This document shows positions 18,896 through 27,899 of a stretch of DNA of 64,000 nt, piece by piece; the first letter of the stretch is position 1; the number at the start of each line of letters is the position of its first letter. The position numbers were made by a program, and so were the translations under genes. Below the pieces are notes generated by a model, which ran no database searches, had not been told where the DNA came from, and was given only the letters and a program-made list of their open reading frames with translations. This stretch comes from Nostoc sp. CHAB 5824 (lineage in GTDB: Bacteria > Cyanobacteriota > Cyanobacteriia > Cyanobacteriales > Nostocaceae). The stretch covers positions 114,531 to 178,530 of the forward strand of contig NZ_JAIVFT010000016.1 of the NCBI RefSeq assembly GCF_020829665.1. Reading direction: 5' to 3'.

Positions 18896-19723
18896 ATGAA
18901 AAAGCTAAATTTTGGATGTGGACACAGATTTTCGTCGGGATGGATAAATATAGATTTTAATTCTGAGCATCCTGAAGTAATTGCCCATAACTTACTGCAA
19001 CCGCTTCCATACCCTAAAGATTATTTCGATGTAATTTATAGCAGTCATGTCCTAGAGCATTTCTCTAAGGACACGGGAGAAATGCTAGTGAAAGAATGCT
19101 ATAGAGTTTTAAAACCTCAAGGTATTTTACGCATTGTTGTTCCTGACTTAGAGCGAACATGCCGTGAATATTTAAGAATTATCGATAGTATTAAAAATGA
19201 GGAAGCAAAGAAACAATATGAATGGATTATTATTGAGTTAATCGATCAATTAGTTAGAACAGAGCATGGTGGCTTGATGAAAACTTATTGGCGACAAGTG
19301 CTTGAAAACAATGATGAGTCATCCATAAGCTATGTAGAAGCAAGAACAGGTGTGGATATCCAAGAAGAGATAGCAAGCAATAATAGCAATTCTTTGTTCC
19401 AAAAGGTATTTAGTATCAATCAAAATAAACTCAAAAATAAATTCAAATACCTCTATCTTGACATGGTAAAGAGGTTAATACCACGGTATGTCCGAAAGTC
19501 CATGCTAGATGAAACTTCCCTTGGTGAAAAACATAAGTGGATGTATGATAGCTATAGTATGAAAAGCCTCTTTGAAAGAGTTGGTTTTTCTGATATTAAA
19601 TTTTTGGATGCCCATACAAGTGATATTCCAAACTTTAGTGATGAAGTCTTAGATATTAATGCTGATGGAACAGTATATCTACCAGGCTCGTTATATTGTG
19701 AGGGCGTCAAGCCCAACAAATAA
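18896..19723 (+). CDS. SAM-dependent class I methyltransferase
   Basis: The 275-residue protein opens with the glycine-rich SAM-binding loop (KKLNFGCGHRFSSGWINID). It continues with FDVIYSSHVLEHFSKDTGE, the typical motif II/post-II of methyltransferase type 11, and LKPQGILRIVVPDLERTCREY. The second half holds an inserted helical region before the last core strand. In this locus it most likely methylates a sugar or tailors the polymer; the exact target is unknown. AAAGGA lies shortly before the ATG. Confidence 0.85.
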   Translation: MKKLNFGCGHRFSSGWINIDFNSEHPEVIAHNLLQPLPYPKDYFDVIYSSHVLEHFSKDTGEMLVKECYRVLKPQGILRIVVPDLERTCREYLRIIDSIKNEEAKKQYEWIIIELIDQLVRTEHGGLMKTYWRQVLENNDESSISYVEARTGVDIQEEIASNNSNSLFQKVFSINQNKLKNKFKYLYLDMVKRLIPRYVRKSMLDETSLGEKHKWMYDSYSMKSLFERVGFSDIKFLDAHTSDIPNFSDEVLDINADGTVYLPGSLYCEGVKPNK

Positions 19724-19786
19724 TACTGATTATCTGCGATAGAAAATTAGTATTATCAAATAGGTTTTTTGAAAGATAGTAGTAAT

Positions 19787-21058
19787 ATGAACGTCTTGCT
19801 CCTTAGCACCCAGGATGTGGCTGGTGGTGCGGCTCGTGCTGCATATCGCTTGCACAAAGGGTTACAAAATATTGATTTACAATCACAAATGCTGGTGCAA
19901 GAAAAATATACTGATGACAAAACAGTGATTGCGCCTAAAATCAGATTATTTCAAGGCATCGCTAAAGCAAAGTTGACATTTGAAACTTTACCTTTAAAGC
20001 TTTATTCTCAAAAGCAAAATACTCCATTTTTTATTCAATGGTTGCCAGATAGAGTAATTTCTCAAGTTGCTCAAATTAATCCAGACATCATCAATTTGCA
20101 TTGGATTAGCGCAGCTTTTATGCAAATAGAAACTCTTGCTAAACTAAAGCGCCCTTTGGTTTGGACAATTCATGATATGTGGGCATTTACTGGAGGATGC
20201 AGTTATGCTGGAGATTGCGATCGCTACCAAATCTCCTGTGGAGCTTGCCCTCAACTGAACAGCAAAAAGGATGGGGATTTATCCCATTGGGTATGGCAAC
20301 GTAAAATCAAAGCTTTGAAAAATTTGAATCTGACAATTGTTTCGCCAGGTTCTTGGTTAGCCGAATGTGCTAAGTCTAGTTCTCTGTTTAAGAATTTGCG
20401 AATTGAAATAATTCCGAATGGGCTGGATACGCAGAAGTATAAGCCTGTTCATCAAGGTTTAGCGCGAGAATTACTGAATTTACCTCTGAATAAACAACTC
20501 ATTCTATTTGGAGCGCTAGATGCAACCAATGATTCTAGAAAAGGTTTTCATTACCTGCAACCAGCACTACAAGAACTAAGCAAATCTGACTGGAAAGATA
20601 AGTTGGAGATTGTTATTTTCGGTGCATCTAAATCCAGGAATTTACCTGATTTGGGCTTCAAAACACACTATTTGGGACACTTACACGATGATATATCTTT
20701 AGCAACTGTTTACTCAGCAGCTGATGTGATGCTTGTACCGTCTCTTCAAGAATCTTTTGGACAGACAGCTTCTGAATCACTTGCTTGTGGTACTCCAGTT
20801 GTAGCGTTTAATTCTACTGGTTTAAAAGATATTGTTGATCATCAGCAGAACGGCTATTTAGCTAAACCTTATGAAGTTAAGGATTTTACCAAAGGAATTA
20901 TCTGGGTACTTGAAAATGAACAAAGGCTGCAAAAGCTATCATTTTATGCTCGTGAAAAAGCCGAACAAGAATTCACTTTGGAACTTCAAGCACGTCGTTA
21001 TTCAGCTTTATTTCAGGAAATACTGATGATAGGAAATAAATCTTCATTTAATAATTAA
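19787..21058 (+). CDS. Family 4 glycosyltransferase
   Basis: A GT-B retaining glycosyltransferase of about 423 residues. The N-terminal domain starts MNVLLLSTQDVAGGAARAAYRL, a form common to EPS GT4 enzymes. The central WTIHDMWAFTGGCSYAGDC segment is characteristic of the WcaC/mannosyl-type subgroup. The C-terminal domain has the nucleotide-sugar EX7E-type motif VPSLQESFGQTASESLACG. I chose the ATG at 19787. A TTG 18 nt upstream adds only six residues and is less likely. The substrate sugar is not predictable. Confidence 0.9.
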   Translation: MNVLLLSTQDVAGGAARAAYRLHKGLQNIDLQSQMLVQEKYTDDKTVIAPKIRLFQGIAKAKLTFETLPLKLYSQKQNTPFFIQWLPDRVISQVAQINPDIINLHWISAAFMQIETLAKLKRPLVWTIHDMWAFTGGCSYAGDCDRYQISCGACPQLNSKKDGDLSHWVWQRKIKALKNLNLTIVSPGSWLAECAKSSSLFKNLRIEIIPNGLDTQKYKPVHQGLARELLNLPLNKQLILFGALDATNDSRKGFHYLQPALQELSKSDWKDKLEIVIFGASKSRNLPDLGFKTHYLGHLHDDISLATVYSAADVMLVPSLQESFGQTASESLACGTPVVAFNSTGLKDIVDHQQNGYLAKPYEVKDFTKGIIWVLENEQRLQKLSFYAREKAEQEFTLELQARRYSALFQEILMIGNKSSFNN

Positions 21059-21082
21059 CTTAATAAATCAATACTTCATAAT

Positions 21083-22099
21083 ATGTCAATACCTATAGCT
21101 TTTATAATTTGTACAGAACCTGGTCGCTTAGAAGGCCAATCTTTGATGCTTGCAGCAAGTATTCGTATGTTCTGCGGCGAATTGAAAAATACACCTATAT
21201 ATAGTTTTCATCCTAGAGTAGGTGAACCGATATCAAAACAAACTCAACAAGCGTTTGAAGCGTTGCAGGTGACTCATCAACAACTTCCTATAAATCGAGA
21301 ATTTCATGAATATTATTTAGCCAACAAACCCCTAGTTTGTGCCTATGCAGAACAAAACATAGATGCAGAAATATTAGTTTTTTTAGATAGTGATAAATGC
21401 TTTTTTTGTGAGCCAAAAGAATTTTTATTGCCACTAAATTGTAACGTAAAGATACGTCCTGAGTATGGTCAAGGAATTGGTTCTACAGGAGTGCGAGACC
21501 CCCAAGAATGGTACTGGCAAAAGTTATATGAAGCGCTGGGGGTAAAGCGTGAGTTATTTGTTGAAACACCAATTGGTAATAAAAGAATCAGAGCCTACTG
21601 GAATTCTGGTTTGGTTGTTGTGAGAAGAAGTGCAGGTATATTTACAGCTTGGAAAGAGAATTTTGAAAAAGTAATGCGGCTGGATATTACTCCTCCTCAG
21701 GGTATTTATTTTGTTGAGCAGTCTGTTTTGTCTGTAACTTTATGTGCTTCAGAAGAAAGGGTCGAACATCTTCCTCCTAATTATAGTTATCCATTACCTT
21801 TACATAACCGTTTATCAAAAGAACTACAAGTTAAACATTGGGATAATATTATATCCATTCATTATTTCAACTTATTCTTCTACAACGATTGGAATGAACA
21901 AATCAAAAAATTAAACAATTTTAATATCAACTCTGAAAAATATCGATGGTTGTGTGAAGAAGTCGTGAGACTCAATATGCCTCGTGTATCAGTTTTGCAT
22001 CGATATATGTTGGTAGTCAGAAGAATGGAACAAAAATTACGAAACTATAATTTAGATATTAATCTGAGTAGCTGGATAGAAAGGATGGCTAAACTTTAA
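21083..22099 (+). CDS. Putative nucleotide-sugar transferase with DSD motif
   Basis: The 338-residue soluble protein resembles a GT-A enzyme. The N-terminal strand SIPIAFIICTEPGRLEGQ is followed by EILVFLDSDKCFFCEP, where DSD would bind metal and the nucleotide diphosphate. Next comes AYWNSGLVVVRRSAG, a strand and loop arrangement typical of GT8-like proteins. I cannot name a family with certainty. The tight position between GT4 and GT2 genes (24 nt after the former) supports a role in polysaccharide assembly. Confidence 0.65.
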   Translation: MSIPIAFIICTEPGRLEGQSLMLAASIRMFCGELKNTPIYSFHPRVGEPISKQTQQAFEALQVTHQQLPINREFHEYYLANKPLVCAYAEQNIDAEILVFLDSDKCFFCEPKEFLLPLNCNVKIRPEYGQGIGSTGVRDPQEWYWQKLYEALGVKRELFVETPIGNKRIRAYWNSGLVVVRRSAGIFTAWKENFEKVMRLDITPPQGIYFVEQSVLSVTLCASEERVEHLPPNYSYPLPLHNRLSKELQVKHWDNIISIHYFNLFFYNDWNEQIKKLNNFNINSEKYRWLCEEVVRLNMPRVSVLHRYMLVVRRMEQKLRNYNLDINLSSWIERMAKL

Positions 22100-22226
22100 A
22101 TGTAATCAAAAAAGCATTTAAAATAAGGATTTTTCATTTTGATTATGAAGACAAGTATTTAACAGATATACATAATTTTATTGTTTTTCTTAAGTATTTT
22201 CATAGAGATTGGATGAGGTAAATGAG

Positions 22227-23114
22227 ATGAAACAAACAAATCTAGCCGTAGTGATGACCTGCCACAACAGGCGTAATACAACTCTTGCCTGTCTACATGC
22301 TTTATATGAGCAAAACAATCATTGTAATGTTTATTTAACTGATGATGGTAGTTCTGATGGGACTGCACAGGCTATCAAAGCAGAATATCCAGAGGTACAC
22401 ATTCTTCAGGGTAATGGCAATTTATTCTGGGTGGGAGGAATGCATCTCGCTTTTGGTGAGGCAATAAAAAATCAATATGATTATTATCTGTGGTTGAATG
22501 ATGACACATTTCTGGAAGCTAATGCTGTCAGTAAATTATTACAAATTCATCAAAATTTGGCTGAACAAGGTTTTCCAGACTCAATTGTAGTTGGTTCAAC
22601 TAAAGATCCAACAACAGGAAAAGCAACCTATGGAGGAGCAGTAAAATCTAAAAAGTGGTATTCTAACAAGTTTGGATTTTTAAAACCAAGTTCGGTTATC
22701 CAAAAATGCGATGCTATGTATGGTAACTGTGTACTAATCCCTAAAACTGTTATTGCAAAAGTTGGCAATATTGACACAGTTTTTGTTCACACTTTAGGGG
22801 ATTTAGATTATGCTCTTAGAGCGCGTAAATTGGGTTGTCAAATATGGATAGCTCCTGGATATGTTGGTACTTGTACTAAAAACTCTATAAGGGACAGTTG
22901 GGTAGATACCAATTTAACTCTACTAGAACGCTTGAAGAAGGTGTTGCAAATTAAAGCATTTCCATTGAAACCCTGGACTATATTTTGTCACAGACACTCC
23001 GGCCCATTCTGGATATTTTACTGGTTTTTACCTTATATCAGAGCAATTATTGGTTACAAGAATTTGGCAATTTCTCCCACATTTTCTGAGGATATTAACC
23101 CAACCAAGTCATAA
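22227..23114 (+). CDS. Family 2 glycosyltransferase
   Basis: GT-A enzyme with VVMTCHNRRNTTLACL at the start, VYLTDDGSSDGTAQAI, and the DxD-like motif YYLWLNDDTFLEANAV. The order is typical of rhamnosyl/galactofuranosyl-type GT2 proteins. A C-terminal hydrophobic segment (PFWIFYWFLPYIRAIIGY) may anchor it to the membrane. I chose the ATG at 22227 because GAGG lies about 10 nt upstream. A TTG at 22209 would add six residues. The previous gene ends 127 nt earlier. Confidence 0.85.
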   Translation: MKQTNLAVVMTCHNRRNTTLACLHALYEQNNHCNVYLTDDGSSDGTAQAIKAEYPEVHILQGNGNLFWVGGMHLAFGEAIKNQYDYYLWLNDDTFLEANAVSKLLQIHQNLAEQGFPDSIVVGSTKDPTTGKATYGGAVKSKKWYSNKFGFLKPSSVIQKCDAMYGNCVLIPKTVIAKVGNIDTVFVHTLGDLDYALRARKLGCQIWIAPGYVGTCTKNSIRDSWVDTNLTLLERLKKVLQIKAFPLKPWTIFCHRHSGPFWIFYWFLPYIRAIIGYKNLAISPTFSEDINPTKS

Positions 23115-23240
23115 GCTTGATACTTGCGCTAAAGTTTTTCTCCAAGAATGTTTACATAATTCACTACCATCTAAATAAATTGACAAATGTCGTCTCGAAC
23201 ATGAATTTATTAAATCTTAGAATAATCAACAATTGTTATT

Positions 23241-24392
23241 ATGGGTAAACGCTTACTAATTGTCTCAACACTCGATTCTAGTCAACCATTTGGTGCTTTT
23301 ACTAGACCTTTTTATCTAGGACAATATTTGACTGAACATTTTGATGTTTTTCAATTAGGATTAGATTGTTCATCTGTTAAGTATGCACCTTTTATTTCAA
23401 TTGGCTCAAGAAGCCTGAAATCATATATTCAAACTATAGAAAAGTGCATTGATGAGTTTTGTCCAGATATAATTTATGCTCAAGAAACATTACCTGGATT
23501 GGCTGCTTTAATTTCACTGAAGCTTATAAAACGCAATAAGTCCTCTCTGGTATTAGATTTTCATACATTTTCGGCATATGAATACTGGATGCGCTTGTTT
23601 TCAGTTGCCAATCCTTTTAAAGAGTTTTTACAATGTATTAAGACATATATCGCTCAGGGAGTTTTGATATTCTCTGGTAGTCCAATTATTGCCGCAGGTG
23701 ACTCAATCCCTAAATTAATTTCACAGTGGTATGGTAAAACTCCACAGCAGATTTATAGTATTGGGAATGGTGTGGCTGAAGACTTACTAAATACTGAATA
23801 TTTTCTGGATAAAGACCCCTATCAAGCATTAAGACCAGCAAGAATAGTGGTTCTTATTGCTCCTAAAACATTTCAGTTTCCAAGCAATGATATGTCTGTG
23901 TTAATGACTATTGAGGTTGCTAAACATCTTGAAAGTCATCAGCAAAAAGTACATTTTGTTGTTATTGGTAGAGATAGTAATGATATTTTAGCACCGCTAC
24001 CTTCTAATATTTCTTTTTTAGGGTTTTTACCTAAAAGAGAGGCTTTTGTTGCTCATCTTAAATATGCAGATATTGCTTTACTGCCATTCTCAAAACAAGC
24101 AGTAGCAGGTGGCGCTCGCAATAAAGCATTAGATTATTTCGCTAGTAGAAAGTTAGTTGTATCAACACCAGAAGGCTTGAGAGGTTTAGAAGAATTTCGC
24201 CATTTAGAACATCTTTTAGTAACAGGATACTCCATTGAAGAAGTCGCTAACACAGTGCTGGATGCAGCTTTAAATATTGATAAATATCAATTACTTGTAG
24301 ATACAGCATATACCTTAACTACAGAAAAATATTCCTGGAATGCAAGAGCGCAAAATATCGCGGAAATCCTCATTAACATCAGTGATTCTTAG
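23241..24392 (+). CDS. Family 4-like glycosyltransferase
   Basis: A 383-residue GT-B protein. The start is KRLLIVSTLDSSQPFGAFTRPFYLGQYL. A middle section ends the N-terminal domain near SIGNGVAEDLL. The C-terminal domain contains ADIALLPFSKQAVAGGARNKALDYFASRK, where the usual Glu-rich donor motif is replaced by a Gly-Gly-Ala-Arg-Asn segment as in some GT4 subgroups. The 126-bp gap before it is one of the longer ones in the locus. Donor sugar unknown. Confidence 0.8.
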   Translation: MGKRLLIVSTLDSSQPFGAFTRPFYLGQYLTEHFDVFQLGLDCSSVKYAPFISIGSRSLKSYIQTIEKCIDEFCPDIIYAQETLPGLAALISLKLIKRNKSSLVLDFHTFSAYEYWMRLFSVANPFKEFLQCIKTYIAQGVLIFSGSPIIAAGDSIPKLISQWYGKTPQQIYSIGNGVAEDLLNTEYFLDKDPYQALRPARIVVLIAPKTFQFPSNDMSVLMTIEVAKHLESHQQKVHFVVIGRDSNDILAPLPSNISFLGFLPKREAFVAHLKYADIALLPFSKQAVAGGARNKALDYFASRKLVVSTPEGLRGLEEFRHLEHLLVTGYSIEEVANTVLDAALNIDKYQLLVDTAYTLTTEKYSWNARAQNIAEILINISDS

Positions 24393-24528
24393 TTATATTT
24401 ATTTATTAAACATATTTAACAGGAATAATTAATATAGTTAAATAATTTAAATATAGTTGAAAATCAGTTTTTAAACATTCACTCGGCTGTGAGTTAAACT
24501 CTCATAATCACAAAATAAAAAATAAGAT

Positions 24529-25353
24529 ATGAAAAGTCGATTTTCTTATAAACTTCTTGGTATTCAAGTGGATGCACTCTCTATTCCAGAGTTAAATTTA
24601 TTGATTGAAGAATCTATTGAGAAAAATGAAAAATGGATTATTGCTAATCACAACTTGCATAGCCTTTATCTCTTCCATAATGATCCAAGAATGCAAGCTT
24701 TTTATGCTAAGGCAGAATATACTCATATTGATGGTATGCCTCTATTGTTTATTGGAAAGCTATTGGGTTTTCCTATGAAACGAGAACAAAGAGTAACCTA
24801 TGCTGACTGGGTATGGCCTTTGATGGCGGAAGCAGCTGATAAAGGCTGGCGTATATTTTATTTAGGTTCAAAGCCAGGAGTCGCGGAAAAAGGAGCAAGT
24901 ATTTTGTGCAAGAGATTTCCTGGGTTACAGATTGCTTGCGCTCATGGCTATATTGACATGGATAAAGATAGTCAAGAAAATCTTGCTACTCTGGCTGCAA
25001 TTAATGCTTACAAACCTCATTTATTGATGGTGGGGATGGGTATGCCACGCCAAGAGCGTTGGATTGACGAAAATATTGAACGTATTCATACCAACACTAT
25101 TTTGCCCAGTGGAGCTTGTATTGACTATGTAGCAGGAGCAATACCCACTCCTCCTCGCTGGATGGGAAGGGTGGGTTTGGAATGGTTGTATCGCTTGTTG
25201 TGTGAACCTAAAAGACTTTGGAGACGTTACTTACTTGAGCCTTGGTTTGTAGGCACATTATTTTTACGAGAAATTTGGAGTATACCAAGTCAACAAAAAA
25301 AAAATAAAATCCTGCTATTTCTCAGCACAAGATTCCACAAGTTTGTAGCGTGA
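24529..25353 (+). CDS. WecB/TagA/CpsF-family glycosyltransferase
   Basis: The 274-residue protein matches the GT26 family. It has WIIANHNLHSLYLFHNDPRM, then YTHIDGMPLLFIGKLLG, the block RIFYLGSKPGVAEKGA and the signature LLMVGMGMPRQERWID, followed by PSGACIDYVAGAIPTPPRWM. Family members add the second sugar (for example N-acetylmannosamine) to lipid-linked precursors. It would act early in repeat-unit synthesis although it is the last gene of the locus. The C-terminal positively charged helix (LLCEPKRLWRRYLLEPW) is the usual membrane-association segment. Confidence 0.9.
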   Translation: MKSRFSYKLLGIQVDALSIPELNLLIEESIEKNEKWIIANHNLHSLYLFHNDPRMQAFYAKAEYTHIDGMPLLFIGKLLGFPMKREQRVTYADWVWPLMAEAADKGWRIFYLGSKPGVAEKGASILCKRFPGLQIACAHGYIDMDKDSQENLATLAAINAYKPHLLMVGMGMPRQERWIDENIERIHTNTILPSGACIDYVAGAIPTPPRWMGRVGLEWLYRLLCEPKRLWRRYLLEPWFVGTLFLREIWSIPSQQKKNKILLFLSTRFHKFVA

Positions 25354-25420
25354 TTGAGCCTCGCCAAGCCTTAGCAGTAAGTCGCTCAATTCGTCACGAA
25401 TTTATGAAATACTGTTTTAA

Positions 25421-25582
25421 GAGGTTGTTTTAAAAGTGGTTGGCTGTATCTTTGCACTTATTGATCCCCCCTAACCCCCCTTAAAAAAGGGGGAACCGGA
25501 ATCAAAGTCCCCCAATTTATCGGGGGATTTAGGAGGATCTAAAACGTTTTGTTACCGACAAGAGGACTTTTAAAACATCCTC
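25421..25582. mobile_element. MITE-like element with 3-bp TAA duplication
   Basis: Terminal inverted repeats of 17 nt (25421-25437 and 25566-25582, 16 of 17 matching, ends GAGGTTG and CATCCTC) are flanked on both sides by TAA. The interior 25463-25545 contains runs of C and G (GATCCCCCCTAACCC and GGAGGATCTAAAAC) that fold into strong hairpins. The same interior sequence recurs inside a different element at 43624-43863. No coding capacity. Confidence 0.7.
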
Positions 25583-25643
25583 TAAGGCAAGACTTAATCA
25601 TTAATTAGTGAGCACGGCTTATTCAACTTTCGTGTTTGTGAAT

Positions 25644-25671
25644 AGCGAAGAATCTCGCCACATACTTCGCT
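25644..25671. terminator. Weak hairpin between EPS locus and xylanase gene
   Basis: AGCGAAG (25644-25650) pairs with CTTCGCT (25665-25671) over a short loop, 20 nt before the convergent xylanase stop codon. It may stop transcription from either side. There is no long T-run, so support is limited. Confidence 0.4.
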
Positions 25672-25691
25672 TAGAATAATACTTAAAAGTG

Positions 25692-26870
25692 CTATTTACG
25701 CTTGGGTGGAGTATAAGTTACTTGCCCAAAAGCCTGGGCAATAGCATTGCGGGCAGATTTAGGTTGCAGGTTTTCATCGAAGGGAAGCGGACGCAGAAAT
25801 TTCCAGAGATTTGGATTGTTCCTAAAAGTTTTTCTTGGCATCCAGTCGGGATGACGTATCCAGGTATGACGGTCGGTAAGCCCCCATGTAATTACAGTAT
25901 CAACTTTAGCCGCAAAGCACAGGTCAAGATATCGTTTGTAACTGTCGGCTACCATCTGGTCTAGCTTTTTGATACTATCGGGTAGTGGGGCATCGATAAT
26001 AATATCTAATTCCGTAATTATTGGTTTCACTTCAAGATCATTAAGCCGTTTTAAGACGGAATTAAATCCTTTCTCGTCAAAACCATAGGCAGTAGAAAAC
26101 CATAGATGCGACTGGATACCTGCCCCGTCAATTTTAACGCCACTATTCTTCAGATATTCAACCATTTTTAAGAAACGGTCTGATTTCCATGTAGCGCCTT
26201 CGATGCCGAAATCATTTAAGTAAAATTTCTTGCTGTTATCAACTGAAGCGGCAATTAAAAACAAGTCTCGAATTAATTCTGGTTTTACCCCTTTACGCAA
26301 ACCGTAGGTAGCGTTGTCAGTTTCATTTTCATTATCAGCGATAATTTCATTGGCAATATCCCAAGACTTTAAAACTTTGCTCTTGCGATAATGCCCCATG
26401 ACTCCCTTAACATGCCGTTCAATCATCTGTATAGTAGGGGGGTAAGGAACCCAGTCTGGTTTTCCCATGTGCCAGAAAAGGGTATGTCCGTGCAAGTCTA
26501 TATTATGCTTTTGGCAGAAATCAGCGATCGCATCTGCTGATTCAAAGGTAAATTTTCCTGGCTGTGGTTCAGTGGCGTTCCATTTTAATTCACCATTCGG
26601 TGTCACAATCGAACATTCACGAGCAATCAGGTTAGCGTAATCCTTGTGTTTTAGCAAAATGTCACTAGAAATTGCTGCACCATAATGCTTTCCTTTGGCG
26701 GCAGCTAATTGCCGAAGGGGAGAATTTACATTGATAATTGTATTATTTGCTACATTACCATTCGTGTTATGGTCTTCTTTTTGTTTATCCTTTTGTAAAA
26801 ACCCTATAGTCAATAAGGCAGAAAGGGTTGTGTATCCTGCTGTTGTTAAAAATGTTCTCCGATAAGGCAT
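25692..26870 (-). CDS. Exported GH10 endo-1,4-beta-xylanase
   Basis: A 392-residue glycoside hydrolase of family 10, which cleaves internal beta-1,4-xylosyl bonds. The N-terminus MPYRRTFLTTAGYTTLSALL has a twin-arginine motif followed by a hydrophobic stretch, suggesting Tat export. The family features are HGHTLFWHMGKPDWV, the acid/base region SWDIANEII (Glu in ANE), and the nucleophile region PIITELDIII (Glu in TEL). TVITWGLTDRHTW matches the last barrel strand. The catalytic Glu pair is intact. It faces the EPS locus, so it might remodel the cell's own polysaccharide or digest plant/algal xylan; both are inference. Confidence 0.9.
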   Translation of the reverse strand: MPYRRTFLTTAGYTTLSALLTIGFLQKDKQKEDHNTNGNVANNTIINVNSPLRQLAAAKGKHYGAAISSDILLKHKDYANLIARECSIVTPNGELKWNATEPQPGKFTFESADAIADFCQKHNIDLHGHTLFWHMGKPDWVPYPPTIQMIERHVKGVMGHYRKSKVLKSWDIANEIIADNENETDNATYGLRKGVKPELIRDLFLIAASVDNSKKFYLNDFGIEGATWKSDRFLKMVEYLKNSGVKIDGAGIQSHLWFSTAYGFDEKGFNSVLKRLNDLEVKPIITELDIIIDAPLPDSIKKLDQMVADSYKRYLDLCFAAKVDTVITWGLTDRHTWIRHPDWMPRKTFRNNPNLWKFLRPLPFDENLQPKSARNAIAQAFGQVTYTPPKRK

Positions 26871-27156
26871 AAATTATACTTAATAAAAACACAATGATTA
26901 TTATTTTACCGTAGAAAAAACATACTGATTATTATTTTACCGTTATTCACGCAGTATATACGGAGTTTTTCCAAAATTAAACCATAGTTTTATACTAAGT
27001 GGCAAAGATGAAAATTGATGAGTATTACATTTAGCGCAAAACTAGGTTAAACTATAACGCATGTTCGATTTAAATCAATTAATCATGCTTTAACGTATCA
27101 GCAGCAAAGATGCTACTCTAATATATAACGAGTGTTCGATATAAATAAGCTGAATC
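26871..27156. promoter_or_regulatory. Divergent regulatory gap between xylanase and tetR
   Basis: The 286-bp spacer carries a direct repeat GATTATTATTTTACCGT twice near 26895-26945 and two near-identical 23-bp sites closer to tetR (listed separately). Promoters for both divergent genes should lie here. Confidence 0.5.
27053..27146. promoter_or_regulatory. Two 23-bp direct repeats, candidate TetR operators
   Basis: Sites 27053-27075 and 27124-27146 agree at 20 of 23 positions and share TATAACG, TGTTCGAT and TAAAT. Their spacing is 71 bp, about seven helical turns, and the second ends 10 bp before the tetR start. The position suggests autoregulation by the adjacent TetR protein and control of the dev-type genes. 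No experiment supports this yet. Confidence 0.55.
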
Positions 27157-27756
27157 ATGCCTAAGATTGTTGACCATAAGCAATACCGTAAAGAACTGCT
27201 CGACAAGTGCTTTGATTTATTTGCCCAAAAAGGCTATGGTTCCATCACTATGCGCCAAATTGCTGAAGGATTAGGCGTTTCTACTGGTACGTTGTACCAC
27301 TATTTTCCTAGCAAACAAGCTCTATTTGAGCAATTAGCTCAGGAAATATGTGAGCAAGATTTAAGTTCAGCATTAGCTGAACTAGAAGGAGCGCAAACGC
27401 TACAAGAGTCAATGGAAGCATTAGGAAGATATCTAGTGAAAAACGAAGATTACTTCATTAAATGGACTTATATTTGGATTGATTTTTGTCAACATAAAGA
27501 CTCTAAGAAAATGTTAGAAAATAGCGTTTTTAAGCATACTAATAAGCGGTATCAGCAGGCAGCCTGTGATTTTTTGGGTATTCAAGATACAGTGTTAGCC
27601 TCCTTTGTCTTGAGCTTTGTAAATGGTTTAATTCTAGAGAAGTTATGGGGTGATGAAACAATTGATTTTATTGAACAATGTGCGTTGTTAGGCAAAATGC
27701 TGACGGCATACTTGCCGCAATATGCAGCAGAATCCAAAAGTGAAATAGGCTTTTAA
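27157..27756 (+). CDS. TetR-family transcriptional regulator
   Basis: The 199-residue protein has the TetR N-terminal DNA-binding domain: KELLDKCFDLFAQKGYGSITMRQIAEGLGVSTGTLYHYFPSKQALFEQLA, shown here by its helix-turn-helix part (IAEGLGVSTGTLYHYF). The C-terminal ligand domain is not assignable to a substrate. It precedes a devB-devC-devA-type exporter set on the same strand, the usual arrangement for a regulator of such transporters in cyanobacteria. Two direct repeats upstream may be its operators. Confidence 0.9.
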   Translation: MPKIVDHKQYRKELLDKCFDLFAQKGYGSITMRQIAEGLGVSTGTLYHYFPSKQALFEQLAQEICEQDLSSALAELEGAQTLQESMEALGRYLVKNEDYFIKWTYIWIDFCQHKDSKKMLENSVFKHTNKRYQQAACDFLGIQDTVLASFVLSFVNGLILEKLWGDETIDFIEQCALLGKMLTAYLPQYAAESKSEIGF

Positions 27757-27899
27757 TAATGTTCAATAGCTATATTTCGTAGTTCAATAAATTTCAAAAT
27801 TTTGTAAAACAATAATCAAATTTATTTGGATGTCAAAGATAATTAACAATTATTGCTTATCATTAGCGGCTAAATTTTTACATAGGAAACAAAAGTTTT

